Assembly (NCBI RefSeq): GCF_002938435.1
Contig: NZ_POQT01000034.1
Coordinates: forward strand, 1-48,908
Origin: Blastococcus saxobsidens
Lineage (GTDB): Bacteria; Actinomycetota; Actinomycetes; Mycobacteriales; Geodermatophilaceae
Length of the DNA stretch: 48,908 nucleotides
Direction of reading: 5' to 3'
Positions 34,795 to 44,141 of this stretch are shown here, piece by piece. The position numbers were made by a program, and so were the translations under genes. The notes beneath the pieces are model-generated. The model had not been told where the DNA came from, searched no databases, and saw only the letters and a list, made by a program, of their open reading frames with translations. How positions within the stretch are numbered: the first letter of the stretch is position 1; the number at the start of each line of letters is the position of its first letter.

Positions 34795-34822
34795 TTGCCG
34801 TTCTCGCGTGGACCGGGATCAT
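34795..34822 (+). promoter_or_regulatory. candidate promoter of the egt operon
   Basis: TTGCCG (34795-34800) and GATCAT (34817-34822), 16 bp apart, each match the sigma-70-like hexamers at 4/6. They are about 90 bp before egtA. Weak evidence. Confidence 0.3.
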
Positions 34823-34913
34823 GAGAGCTGCACGTGGACGGCGACGACCGAGTCGCCCCCGCACCGACCCGCGGTCGTCACCGACCGGTCCGGACCTGGA
34901 GGGGGTGGTCGTC

Positions 34914-36179
34914 GTGACCGCCGTGACCGTCGCACCGTCGTCCGTCGTCGGCCTGGACGAGGCCGTCGAGCACATCGCCGGCACCGCGTTCCGGGCCGGC
35001 CCGATCGGTCGGGTCGGCCTCGAGCTGGAGAGCCACCTGGTCGACCTCGACCGTCCCGGCTCCCGCGTGCCCTGGGAGCGGGTGACCGGGCTCGTCGCGG
35101 AGCTCGAACCGCTGCCGGAGGGCAGCCGGGTCACCCTCGAGCCGGGTGGCCAGGTCGAGCTCTCCTCCCCACCCGCCGCCGACGCCGCAGCCGCCGTGGC
35201 CGGGCTGCGCAGCGACCGGGTCGCGCTCGCCGGCGTCCTGAGCCGCGCCGGGCTGGGGATGTCGGTGCTGGGCACCGATCCGCTGCGACCGCCGCTGCGG
35301 CTCAGCCCCGCCGGCCGGTACGCGGCGATGGAGCAGCACTTCGCAGCGGTCGGCTGCCAGGAGGCCGGCATCCGGATGATGACGTCGACGGCGGCACTGC
35401 AGGTGAACCTGGAGGCCGGACCGGCGCCGCACTGGGCGCCCCGGATGGCGCAGGCCCACCGGCTCGGGCCGGTGCTGGTCGCGGTGTCGGCCTGCTCGCC
35501 GCTGCTGGGTGGGCACCCGGCCGCATGGCGTTCCGGACGGCAGCACATCTGGGCCGAGCTGGACCGGTCACGGTGCGCCCCGGCACTGACGGGGAACGAC
35601 CCGGCGGCGGACTGGGCCACGTACGCGCTCGCTGCGCCCGTGATGCTGGTGCGCGATCCGGCGACCGGGGCCGCCGAGGCCGTGCGCACCAGGACGCCGA
35701 TGGCCGAGTGGCTCACCGGGACCACCCTGCTGGCCGGCCGCTCCCCCACCGTGGCCGACCTGGACTACCACCTGACCACGCTGTTCCCTCCGGTGCGGCC
35801 GCGCGGCTACCTGGAGCTCCGCTACCTGGACGCCGCGCCCGAGCCGTGGTGGCCGGCGCTCGCCGCGGTCACCGCGACCCTCCTCGACGACCCGGCCGCA
35901 GCGGACCGCGCCGCCGACGCCTGCGCCCCGGTCGAGGGCCGCTGGGTGGACGCCGCACGCATCGGGCTGGCCGACCGTGCGCTGCGCACCGCGGCCGTCG
36001 CCTGCCTGGCGGCCGCGGTCGACACCGTGCACGCAGACCTCCGGCCGGAGGTCTGCCTGCTGGCCGACCTGGTGTCGCGCGGGCACAGCCCGGGCGACGC
36101 GGTGCTCGCGCGGGCGGGCGGATCCGATCCCCTGGCCGTGCTCGCCGCGGCCACCGACCTCCCGGGAGGAGACCGGTGA
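34914..36179 (+). CDS. egtA: EgtA, glutamate-cysteine ligase of ergothioneine synthesis
   Basis: 421 residues of the actinobacterial GCS2 family. It makes gamma-glutamylcysteine, the sulfur donor for EgtB. Motifs: [12 protein letters not shown] near residue 38, [17 protein letters not shown] near 80, [14 protein letters not shown] near 140, [16 protein letters not shown] near 155 and [12 protein letters not shown] near 300. GTG 34914 has GGAGGGGG eight bases upstream; GTG 34905 is too close to it. Its TGA overlaps the egtB GTG. First gene of the egtABCD operon. Confidence 0.92.
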   Translation: MTAVTVAPSSVVGLDEAVEHIAGTAFRAGPIGRVGLELESHLVDLDRPGSRVPWERVTGLVAELEPLPEGSRVTLEPGGQVELSSPPAADAAAAVAGLRSDRVALAGVLSRAGLGMSVLGTDPLRPPLRLSPAGRYAAMEQHFAAVGCQEAGIRMMTSTAALQVNLEAGPAPHWAPRMAQAHRLGPVLVAVSACSPLLGGHPAAWRSGRQHIWAELDRSRCAPALTGNDPAADWATYALAAPVMLVRDPATGAAEAVRTRTPMAEWLTGTTLLAGRSPTVADLDYHLTTLFPPVRPRGYLELRYLDAAPEPWWPALAAVTATLLDDPAAADRAADACAPVEGRWVDAARIGLADRALRTAAVACLAAAVDTVHADLRPEVCLLADLVSRGHSPGDAVLARAGGSDPLAVLAAATDLPGGDR

Positions 36180-37465
36180 CCTCTCCGTCGCCGTCCGTGC
36201 GCGAACGCCTCGCCGATGAGCTCGAGGCGGCCCGCGCCCGCACCCTGCTGCTCACCGACCACGACGACCCGGTGCTGCTGCGGCAGCACACCCCACTGCT
36301 GAGCCCCCTGGTGTGGGACCTGGCGCACATCGGCCAGCAGGAGGACCTGTGGCTGCTCCGGGCGGGCGACCCCCGGCGGCAGGGGCTGCTGCCGCCGGAC
36401 GTCGAGTCGCTCTACGACGCCTTCACCCATCCGCGGGCCGGTCGGGCAAGGCTGCCGCTGCTCCCGCCGGTGGAGGCGCGCTCGTTCTGCCACGAGGTGC
36501 GCGGGCGGGTGCTCGACCGGCTGGAGGGCCTGGGGCCCGACGACGACCCCTTCGACTTCGCCATGGTGGTCAGCCACGAGCAGCAGCACGACGAGACGAT
36601 GCTGCAGGCGCTCGCGCTGCGCCCCGGGCCGCCGTTGCTGGGGACCGGCGAGCCGCTGCCGCCCGGACGCCCCGGGCTGGCCGGCACCTCGGTGCTGGTG
36701 CCGGGCGGGCCGTTCGTGCTCGGCGTCGACGCGACCACCGAGCCGTTCTCGCTGGACAACGAGCGACCGGCCCACCGGGTCGAGCTGCCGGCCTTCCGCA
36801 TCGGTCGCGTGCCGGTGACCAACGCCGAGTACGCCGCCTTCGTCGCCGACGGCGGTTACCGGACTCCCCGGTGGTGGTCGACCCGCGGCTGGGAGCACCG
36901 GATCGCCGCGGGCCTGGAGCGGCCGCACTTCTGGGCGGCCGACGGCACCCGCACCCGGTTCGGCACGGTCGAGGACCTGCCGCCGGACGAACCGGTCCAG
37001 CACGTCACCTTCTTCGAGGCAGAGGCGTACGCCGCATGGGCGGGTGCGCGGCTGCCCACGGAGCTCGAGTGGGAGAAGGCCGCTACCTGGGACCCGGCAG
37101 CCGGCCGCCGCCGGCGGTTCCCCTGGGGCGAGGCCGACCCGACGCCGGGGGTGGCGAACCTCGGCGGGACCGCGCTGCGCCCGGCGCCGGTGGGTGCCTA
37201 CCCGGCCGGCGCGTCCGCCTACGGGGTGGAGCAGCTGATGGGCGACGTCTGGGAATGGACCTCCTCGCCGTTCGTGCCGTGGCCCGGATTCCGCCCGATG
37301 CTCTACGCCGACTACTCCGCCCCGTTCTTCGGCGGCGATTACCGGGTGCTGCGCGGCGGGGCGTGGTCGGTGGCGCCGTCGATCCTGCGGCCCAGCTTCC
37401 GCAACTGGGACCATCCGATCCGCCGGCAGATCTTCAGCGGCATCCGGCTGGCCTGGGACGCCTGA
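36176..37465 (+). CDS. egtB: EgtB, hercynylcysteine sulfoxide synthase
   Basis: 429 residues. The DinB-like N-terminal domain supplies the three iron ligands at His51 (DLAHIGQ), His134 and His138 (SHEQQHDE), the same numbering as the characterised Mycolicibacterium thermoresistibile enzyme. The C-terminal formylglycine-generating-enzyme-like domain (from ~175) contains [42 protein letters not shown] and [13 protein letters not shown]. It joins gamma-glutamylcysteine to hercynine with O2. Start is GTG 36176, overlapping the egtA stop (GTGA). Confidence 0.95.
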   Translation: MTSPSPSVRERLADELEAARARTLLLTDHDDPVLLRQHTPLLSPLVWDLAHIGQQEDLWLLRAGDPRRQGLLPPDVESLYDAFTHPRAGRARLPLLPPVEARSFCHEVRGRVLDRLEGLGPDDDPFDFAMVVSHEQQHDETMLQALALRPGPPLLGTGEPLPPGRPGLAGTSVLVPGGPFVLGVDATTEPFSLDNERPAHRVELPAFRIGRVPVTNAEYAAFVADGGYRTPRWWSTRGWEHRIAAGLERPHFWAADGTRTRFGTVEDLPPDEPVQHVTFFEAEAYAAWAGARLPTELEWEKAATWDPAAGRRRRFPWGEADPTPGVANLGGTALRPAPVGAYPAGASAYGVEQLMGDVWEWTSSPFVPWPGFRPMLYADYSAPFFGGDYRVLRGGAWSVAPSILRPSFRNWDHPIRRQIFSGIRLAWDA

Positions 37466-37467
37466 TC

Positions 37468-38172
37468 GTGTGCCGTCACCTCGCCTGGCTCGGGCGGCCG
37501 CGGTCGCTGGCCGACCTCGTCCTCGAGCCGCCGTCGTCCCTGCTGGTCCAGTCGTGGGCACCCCGGCGGCAGCGCCACGGGACGATCAACGCCGACGGGT
37601 GGGGGGTCGGCTTCTGGGCGCCGGGGCACGACGGTCCGGTCCGGTGGCGCTCGTCCCGGCCGATGTGGGGTGACCCCTCGTTCGCCTCGGTGGCCCCGGT
37701 GCTGCGATCGGGCTGCGTCGTGGCGGCGGTCCGCTCGGCCACCGTCGGCATGCCGCTGGAGGAGTCCGCCGTCGCCCCGTTCACCGACGGCCGGGTGCTC
37801 CTCTCGCACAACGGCCGGGTCGCCCGCGCGGCCCTCCCGCCGGCGCGCACTGCCGAGTCGACCGTCGACAGCGCCCTGCTGGCCGCCCTGGTGTTCGACC
37901 GCGGGCTCGACACCCTCGGCGACGTCGTCCGCGAGGTCGGGGCCCGCGACCCGGCCGCCCGGCTCAACCTGCTCGCCGCGGACGGCACACGGCTGCTGGC
38001 CACCACCTGGGGCGACACGCTGTCGGTCCTGGTGACGCCGGACGGTACGGCGCTGGCCAGCGAGCCCTGGGACGACGACCCGGCGTGGTCGGACGTCCCC
38101 GACCGGCACCTCGTGGAAGTGACGCCCGACGGCGTCTCCCTCACCCCCCTCGACCGACGGGAACCCGTATGA
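37468..38172 (+). CDS. egtC: EgtC, gamma-glutamyl hercynylcysteine sulfoxide amidohydrolase
   Basis: 234 residues of the class II glutamine-amidotransferase fold. GTG 37468 gives M-Cys2-RHLAWLG, so Cys2 becomes the N-terminal nucleophile after Met removal. Further signatures are [22 protein letters not shown] and [14 protein letters not shown]. It removes the glutamate from the EgtB product. Only 2 bp follow the egtB stop. Its own TGA overlaps egtD's ATG. Confidence 0.93.
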   Translation: MCRHLAWLGRPRSLADLVLEPPSSLLVQSWAPRRQRHGTINADGWGVGFWAPGHDGPVRWRSSRPMWGDPSFASVAPVLRSGCVVAAVRSATVGMPLEESAVAPFTDGRVLLSHNGRVARAALPPARTAESTVDSALLAALVFDRGLDTLGDVVREVGARDPAARLNLLAADGTRLLATTWGDTLSVLVTPDGTALASEPWDDDPAWSDVPDRHLVEVTPDGVSLTPLDRREPV

Positions 38173-39143
38173 CCCTCTCCCTCACCAGCCACCTCACGCC
38201 CGCGGACGCGTCCGCCGCGCTGCGCGCCGACGCCCTCGCCGGGCTGACCGCCTTCCCGAAGTGGCTGCCACCCCGCTGGTTCTACGACGAGCGGGGCAGC
38301 CTGCTGTTCGACGAGATCACCCGGCTGCCGGAGTACTACCCCACCCGCGCCGAACGGGCGGTGCTGTCGGCGCGGGCTCCGGAGATCGCCGCGGCGTCCG
38401 GCGCCGATGTGCTGGTGGAGCTGGGCAGCGGCACGTCGGAGAAGACCCGGCTCCTGCTCGACGCGTTGCGGGACGCCGGCACGCTGCGCCGGTTCGTCGC
38501 CTGCGACGTCGACCCGTCGGTGCTGCGTGCGGCCGGGGCGGCGATCACCGCCGAGTACCCGGGTGTCGAGGTGGCCGCTGTCGTCGGCGACTTCACCCAG
38601 CACCTGGGTGAGTTGCCGCGCGAGGGCCGCCGGATGGTCGCCTTCCTGGGGTCCACCATCGGCAACCTGGAGCCCGGGGAGCGCGCGGCGTTCCTCGCCG
38701 AGCTGGCCGCCACCCTGTCCCCCGGCGACTCGTTCCTGCTGGGCACCGACCTGGTGAAGGCTCCGGAGCGGCTGGTGCGCGCCTACGACGACGCGGCCGG
38801 GGTGACCGCCGCGTTCAACCGCAACGTCCTGTCCGTGCTGAACCGTGAGCTCGGTGCCGACTTCGACCCGGAGGCCTTCGACCACGTCGCCGTCTGGGAC
38901 GCCCAGCAGGAGTGGATCGAGATGCGGCTCCGCTCGCGCATCGACCAGCGGGTGCGGGTCGCTGAGCTCGACCTCGACGTCGCCTTCGCGGCGGGTGAGG
39001 AGATGCGGACCGAGGTGTCGGCGAAGTTCCGGCGTGCGCGGGTGGCCGGCGAGCTCGCGGCCGCAGGGCTGGTCCTGACCCACTGGTGGACCGATCCCGA
39101 CGGCGACTTCGGCGTCTCGCTGGCCCGGCCCCTGGCCGGCTGA
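38169..39143 (+). CDS. egtD: EgtD, histidine N-alpha-methyltransferase
   Basis: 324 residues. SAM-binding motif [17 protein letters not shown] is near residue 80, then [12 protein letters not shown] and the [13 protein letters not shown] loop. The N-terminal [29 protein letters not shown] block is diagnostic. It makes hercynine from histidine with three SAM. ATG 38169 overlaps the egtC stop. Last visible gene of the operon: a PLP-dependent egtE does not follow; the next gene is on the opposite strand. Confidence 0.95.
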   Translation: MTLSLTSHLTPADASAALRADALAGLTAFPKWLPPRWFYDERGSLLFDEITRLPEYYPTRAERAVLSARAPEIAAASGADVLVELGSGTSEKTRLLLDALRDAGTLRRFVACDVDPSVLRAAGAAITAEYPGVEVAAVVGDFTQHLGELPREGRRMVAFLGSTIGNLEPGERAAFLAELAATLSPGDSFLLGTDLVKAPERLVRAYDDAAGVTAAFNRNVLSVLNRELGADFDPEAFDHVAVWDAQQEWIEMRLRSRIDQRVRVAELDLDVAFAAGEEMRTEVSAKFRRARVAGELAAAGLVLTHWWTDPDGDFGVSLARPLAG

Positions 39144-39239
39144 CCGGAGGTCGGAGCCCGGCCGCACGCAGGACGATGCCCGCCCCGGTCGGTCGAGCCT
39201 CGGCCGCGGGCAGCGAGCCGCCGCACGGTGCCGGGGACT

Positions 39240-41102
39240 TCAGGAGGTGCCGCTCGGGTCGGGCCCGGCTGCTGTCTCCTCCTCCGCCGTCGGTGAGGAC
39301 GCGGGGGCGCCGCTTTCCGTGGCCGCTGCGTCCTCCTCGCCGCCGGCAGGAGCCGACGGGGTCGCCTCGTCGGTCCCCTCGGGTGAGGTCGGTGACGGCG
39401 TGGTTTCCGGCTCCGTCCCCGGAGCGGTGCTCTCGGTCGCCGGGTCGGTGCTCTCGCCGACGCCGTCGCTCGGGCCCGCGCTGGGCTCGGTCGCCGCCGC
39501 CGGCTCCGACGGTGTCCCGGCCTCCTGGTCAGCGCCGGTGCCGTCGGCCACACCCGCACCGGCGGGCGTCCCTCCGGTGCCGTTCCCCGTGCCGGCGGCA
39601 CCCTCCTGGGCGGGGTCCGCGGACCCCGCCGGGGCGCCGTCCTGGTCGCCGGACCCGGCAGGGGCCGGGGCGGGCGCCGGGACCACGGCCTCGGACGAAG
39701 GTGCCGGCGGCGCCACCGCGACGTCCAGGCGCACCTCGTCGCCGGCGGCCAGCGGTCGGCCCACCGGGTCGAGGGCGACGACGGCTCCGGGCGGCTGCTC
39801 GGCCGTGACCCGGTCCCGGCGCTCGACCGTCAGCCCGAGCGCCCGCAGGTCCGCCTCGACGTCGTCGGCCGGGCGACCCACGTGGTCCTCCGCGGTCAGC
39901 ACGATCGAGCCGGGCACCGTGTCGGCCGCCTCGGCCGCCTCGGCCGCCCCGGTGGGTGCCCCCTCCCCGGAGAAGAACCCCAGGGCACTCCCGGTGACCG
40001 CGGCACCGAGCAGCACCGCGAGGACCGTGCTCACCACCAGCAGGGTCTTCGCCCCCGCCCTCCGGCGCTCGACCGGGGCCGGAGCGGTGACCACCGACCC
40101 GGCGGGAGCCGCTGCCGCCCCGACGGTCGGCGTCGCGGCCGCCGGCGTCCGGGCGGTCGTCGCGACGGAGGGGGCCGGTACGACCGGCACGGCGGCGTCC
40201 GGGCGCGTACGCGGGGCCGCGACGGGGAGGATGCGGGTGCTCCGCCCGTCGTCCGTGCCCCGGTGGTCCAGCGTCTCGTCGATGGCGGCGAGGAAGGCGT
40301 TCCCGTCGGGGATCCGGTCGTCCGGGTCCTTGGTGAGCGCTGCGTCGATGAGGCTGCGCACGTCCTCGGGCACGTCGGGGGACATCGGCGCGGGCTCCTG
40401 CTGCACCTGCTTGAGCGCGATGGTCACCGGGTTGTCCCCGTCGAAGGCGGGGCTGCCGGTGAGCGCCTCGTAGCCGACCAGGCCGAGCGCGTAGACGTCG
40501 CTGGCCGGACGGGGCTTCTCCCCCGACGCCTGCTCCGGGGACATGTACTGCGGGGTGCCGATCACCTGGCCGGCCTGGGTCAGCGGCACGCTGGCCGCCG
40601 ACCACGCGATGCCGAAGTCGGTCAGCTTCACCCGGCCGTCCGGGCGGACCAGGATGTTCGCCGGCTTCACGTCCCGGTGCACCAGGCCCGCACGGTGCGC
40701 CTCGGCGAGCGCGGCGGCGGCCTGCCGGAGCACCGACATCGCGGTGTCGGGGTCCAGCGGACCGTCCTGGCTGAGCAGCGCGGAGAGCGGATCGCCGTCC
40801 ACGAGCTCCATGACCAGGTAGGCGATGTGCTCGCCGGTGCTCTCCACGGTGGATTCGCCGTAGTCGTGGACCGCCGCGATGTTGGGGTGGCTGAGGGCCG
40901 CGGCATGCGTGGCCTCGGCCCGGAAACGGGCGGCGAAGCCGGGGTCGTCGGCGTACTCGCTGCGGAGCACCTTGACGGCCACGGCCCGGTCCAGGCGGAG
41001 GTCGCGCCCCCGCCAGACCTGCCCCATCCCGCCGGTGGCGATCAGGTCCTGGAGCTCGTAGCGGTCGCCGAGGACCACGCTCCCGTGCTCGGCGATGGTC
41101 AC
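39240..41102 (-). CDS. membrane Ser/Thr protein kinase with one PASTA domain
   Basis: 620 residues. Kinase domain 13-275: glycine loop ATGGMGQVW, Lys44, catalytic HRDVKPAN with Asp144, DFG at 162-164, and an activation loop with Thr/Ser between 167 and 183 before GTPQYMSPEQ. A linker, a single membrane helix (~353-375), then one extracellular PASTA domain (~403-463, DHVGRPADDVEADLRALGLTV). The last ~155 residues are a Pro/Ala/Gly/Ser/Thr/Glu-rich extracellular tail with no fold. This is PknB-like, but PknB usually has four PASTA repeats and sits beside pbpA/rodA/pstP, so it is a paralogue. ATG 41102 is the start. Confidence 0.9.
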   Translation of the reverse strand: MTIAEHGSVVLGDRYELQDLIATGGMGQVWRGRDLRLDRAVAVKVLRSEYADDPGFAARFRAEATHAAALSHPNIAAVHDYGESTVESTGEHIAYLVMELVDGDPLSALLSQDGPLDPDTAMSVLRQAAAALAEAHRAGLVHRDVKPANILVRPDGRVKLTDFGIAWSAASVPLTQAGQVIGTPQYMSPEQASGEKPRPASDVYALGLVGYEALTGSPAFDGDNPVTIALKQVQQEPAPMSPDVPEDVRSLIDAALTKDPDDRIPDGNAFLAAIDETLDHRGTDDGRSTRILPVAAPRTRPDAAVPVVPAPSVATTARTPAAATPTVGAAAAPAGSVVTAPAPVERRRAGAKTLLVVSTVLAVLLGAAVTGSALGFFSGEGAPTGAAEAAEAADTVPGSIVLTAEDHVGRPADDVEADLRALGLTVERRDRVTAEQPPGAVVALDPVGRPLAAGDEVRLDVAVAPPAPSSEAVVPAPAPAPAGSGDQDGAPAGSADPAQEGAAGTGNGTGGTPAGAGVADGTGADQEAGTPSEPAAATEPSAGPSDGVGESTDPATESTAPGTEPETTPSPTSPEGTDEATPSAPAGGEEDAAATESGAPASSPTAEEETAAGPDPSGTS

Positions 41103-41198
41103 GCTGCCCTGCCCTCTGGATCGTCGTCGCGGGCCCGATCGGCCCCGAGGGGGATGCCCGCAGGGGCGAGCCGCTACACGCGCGGATCGCCCCTCGCC

Positions 41199-42309
41199 TC
41201 ACCGCAGCCGGACCGGCCCGGCGCCGATGCGGGTGCGGAACAGCACGTACGGCGTGCGCCGCTGGTCCTCTCCCCCGCGGTACTTGTCCTGCCGGTACAG
41301 CTGGTTGGCCGTCACGTACAGGTGGCCGTCCGCGGCGACCGACAGGGTGTCCGGCCAGAGCAGCCGGGGGTCATGGACCACGGTCTCCCAGCTGCGGTCG
41401 GGCAGCCGCCGGTGGATCGCGTCGTGCTCCCCGTCGGTCACGTAGAGCCGGCCCCGGTCATCGGTCTCCAGTCCGTCGCTGACGCAGCCCTTGTCACCCT
41501 CGTCCCGCACGGTCGCGGCCACCGCGTCCTCGTCCTGCGCCCGGTCGACCAGCGCGTCGACCGCGACGCTGTACCAGCGGCGGCCGGCCAGGGGGCAGTA
41601 GTACAGCCGACTGCCGTCGGCGGCGATGGCGATCCCGTCGGCACCCATGCGGACAGGCGAGGTGGAGCCGTCCTCCGCGCGTTCGACGAACTCCTGGCCC
41701 TCGACCACCATGCGCAGGTCCGGCGGCAGGGTGGCCTTCGTGCTCGGGTGCTCGTGCAGCCGGCGCCAGCTCTCCCCGGAGGCGAGATCGACCACGATGA
41801 TCCCGTTCGGTCCCTGGTCGGAGGAGTCGGTGATGAATGCGCAGCCTTCCTCACCCCGGCGCAGGTCGAACCGCACGTCGTTGAGGTAGGTGGTCGGCAG
41901 CGCCACGTCGGTCGGGAACAGGATCGTGCGCACGACCCGGTCGGTGGTCAGGTCGACGCACACCAGCTTGGGCCCGCCGTGCTCGGTCGGCTGGAACATC
42001 GGGCTGCCGGTGTCCAGGAGCCAGAGCCGGTCGGCCGGGTCGACGACGACGCTCTGCACCGAGACCAGCCGCTCGGCGTCGGCGTCCCCGCGGTTGTCGT
42101 TGAGCTCCTGGGAGGGGTAGGCGACCTCCTGCCCGTCGCGCAGCTCCCCCACCGTGAAGCCGACGTCGTCGCCCCACTTCGGGTAGCAGACGAAGACCCG
42201 CCCGCCGTGCGACACGGTCACCCCCGGTCGGCATCGCCCCGGCGAACTGGTGCACGACCTCCAGCTCGCCGAGGGTCTCCTCCACCGTCAGCCGCAGTGC
42301 CGCGGTCAC
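41199..42309 (-). pseudogene. yellow/major-royal-jelly-like protein (dopachrome-tautomerase-related), frameshifted
   Basis: The body (AVVERLVSVQSVVVDPADRLWLLDTGS-type pattern, LNDVRFD, AFITDSSDQGPNGIIVVDLASGESWRRLHEHPS, GADGIAIAADGSRLYYCPLAGRRWY, GCVSDGLETDDRGRLYVTDGEHDAI) is a six-bladed propeller of the yellow/MRJP family. The proper N-terminus (MTAALRLTVEETLGELEVVH...AMPTG) lies in another frame starting at GTG 42309. The two join at a run of five C (42221-42225 on plus; G5 on the coding strand) where four would restore ...MPTG-VTVSHGG. So there is a single-base homopolymer insertion: either a real pseudogene or a sequence error. GTG 42309 overlaps the stop of the upstream hemerythrin-esterase gene. 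Read from 42221 alone, the protein would lack blade one. Confidence 0.75.
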
Positions 42310-43883
42310 AGCGACCCGCCGCCCACGCGTGCCGCGTCGAAGGCCCGGGTGACGTGCGCGGCGGCCTCCTGCTGCGCCTGCTCCGCCTCGTCCAGCACCG
42401 CGGCGGCGCCGAAGAACTCGTGCATGACGCCGGCGTAGTGGCGGTGCGTGGTGGCGACGCCCGCTGCCTCGAGGTCGCGCGCGAACTGCTCGCCCTGGCT
42501 GCGGAGCACGTCGCGCTCGTCGGTGACGACCAGCGTCGGCGGCATCTGCGCCAGCTGCTCGGTGGTCCAGCCGAGGAGGTCGATGCGCGGGTCCTGGGCC
42601 GCGTCCGGCTTCCCTTCGAAGGCGTGCATGGCCATCCAGCTCAGCAGCGCCCGGTTGAGCGGCCGGCCGTCGGCGGCGTCGACCATCGACTCGCCGAACT
42701 GCTCGCCGGTGGTCAGCGGGTACACGCACACCTGCGCCAGCGGCAGCGGCTGGCCGTTGGCGGCCAGCTGCAGGCACGTCGCCGCGGCCATGTTCCCGCC
42801 GACGGACTCCCCGCCGATGGCGACCCGGGAGGCGTCGCCGCCGAAGGAGGCCGCGTTCTGCTTCACGTAGTGCCAGGCGGTGAGGACGTCGTCGTGCGAC
42901 GCCGGGAAGACCGCCTCGGGCGCCCGCCGGTAGTCCGGCGTGACGACGATCGCGCCGGTCTTGTTCGTCAGGCCGCGGCACGAGGCGTCGTAGTGGTCGT
43001 CGATGTCGAACAGCACCCAGCCGCCGCCGTGGATCCAGACGATCACCGGCAGGGGCGCAGTTCCGGCGTCGACCGGCTTGTAGACGCGCAGCCGCTGCGT
43101 GCCGCCGGCGCCGTCGGGGATGTCCAGGTCCTCGACCGAGCCGACCGGCTCCGGGCCCTCCAGCCCGCGTTCGGCCATGACCTTCTCGACCGCTTCCTTC
43201 GGCCCCGGCTGCTTGCGGGCCTGCTCGGGGGTCAGGATCTCGAACGGCAGCGGCCCGAGCGAGGAGTGCGCGTCGACGATGGCCTGCGCCTGCGGGTTCA
43301 GCAGACCCGAGGCGTCGGTGGCCGCCTCCTTCTGCTTGCCGGACAGCAGGTCGCGGACGTGGTCCAGCGGCTTGGCGAGCATGCCGGCGATCCGCTCGGC
43401 CAGGCCCTCGTCGGGGGCGTTCGGGTGCGGTCGGGTGGGTGCCGTGCGCTTGGCGGCGAGGAACTCCTTGCCGAGCTGCGCCATCCGCTCCGGGCCGGCC
43501 TTGCGGCGGAACTCCGGCAGTTCCTCCTTCTCCTCGTCGTCCACGTGGTGGCGGACGAGGCCGATCAGTTCGGTCAGCGCCTGCTCGAACTCCGGCTGGC
43601 CCGGCTCGGTCCGGCCGAGGGTGACGAGCAGCTCCTTGATCCGCTGGTGCTCGTGCTCGGCGTCGTCGTGCTCGTCCTGCATGCCGATCTCGGTCCAGAT
43701 CGGGTAGAGCACCGTCTCCTCGGCGAACGCGTGCAGCGCCAGCTCCAGCGAGATCTGGTCCACCAGCACCCGCCGGTTGCCGCGCCCGGCCTCCAGGTGC
43801 TGGAACTGCCGCTCGACGATCGCGTGGTCGTCGGCGATGAGGTGATCGATGTCGCCGGGCAGGGTCGGGTAGTCCAGGGCCAC
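42306..43883 (-). CDS. hemerythrin domain fused to HSL-type alpha/beta-hydrolase (esterase)
   Basis: 525 residues. Hemerythrin HHE four-helix domain at ~10-130 with iron-ligand candidates His20, His51, Glu55, His77/79, His112/113 and Glu117. A helical linker (130-240) follows. The C-terminal HSL/GDXG-family hydrolase has oxyanion HGGG at 285-288, nucleophile Ser360 in GES-VGG, Asp458 and His488 (GVMHEFF). Both active sites look intact. Fusing an O2/NO-sensing or diiron module to an esterase is unusual; it may sense redox state. GTG 43883 has GAGGAG seven bases upstream. Its stop overlaps the start of the yellow-like gene (GTGA), suggesting translational coupling. The 258 bp upstream (43884-44141) hold no other feature I can name. 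Confidence 0.85.
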   Translation of the reverse strand: MALDYPTLPGDIDHLIADDHAIVERQFQHLEAGRGNRRVLVDQISLELALHAFAEETVLYPIWTEIGMQDEHDDAEHEHQRIKELLVTLGRTEPGQPEFEQALTELIGLVRHHVDDEEKEELPEFRRKAGPERMAQLGKEFLAAKRTAPTRPHPNAPDEGLAERIAGMLAKPLDHVRDLLSGKQKEAATDASGLLNPQAQAIVDAHSSLGPLPFEILTPEQARKQPGPKEAVEKVMAERGLEGPEPVGSVEDLDIPDGAGGTQRLRVYKPVDAGTAPLPVIVWIHGGGWVLFDIDDHYDASCRGLTNKTGAIVVTPDYRRAPEAVFPASHDDVLTAWHYVKQNAASFGGDASRVAIGGESVGGNMAAATCLQLAANGQPLPLAQVCVYPLTTGEQFGESMVDAADGRPLNRALLSWMAMHAFEGKPDAAQDPRIDLLGWTTEQLAQMPPTLVVTDERDVLRSQGEQFARDLEAAGVATTHRHYAGVMHEFFGAAAVLDEAEQAQQEAAAHVTRAFDAARVGGGSL

Positions 43884-44141
43884 GGGTGCGCTCCTCTGCT
43901 CAGGGACGGGTGGGAGTAGGAGGACCGCCTGGTCTCGACGATCGATCGCACGCGACCTACCCCGCGCCCGGACCGGTACACGCACCTCCGCCGGGCGGGT
44001 CCGCGGGCGCACATCCCCGGCCACCGGGTATCCGCGCCGCCTGGCTGACACCCGGGACGGACCAAGCGGGTCACCGTCCGGGAAGAGCCCCGACGGCAGA
44101 CCATCGCGGACCGACCCCGCCGCGCTCCGTACCCGGAACGG

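Noticed and set aside
39882..43919. A 1345-codon open frame on the plus strand
   Set aside because: It runs antisense through the PASTA kinase, yellow-like and hemerythrin-esterase genes, with Arg/Gly/His-rich low-quality protein. It is a high-GC shadow. The same holds for long plus frames over the LMF gene (18943-21237) and cobN (44298-46970).
43884..44141. Stress-sigma promoter before the hemerythrin-esterase
   Set aside because: GGATAC and GGGTAC-like words occur but without a matching upstream element at proper spacing.
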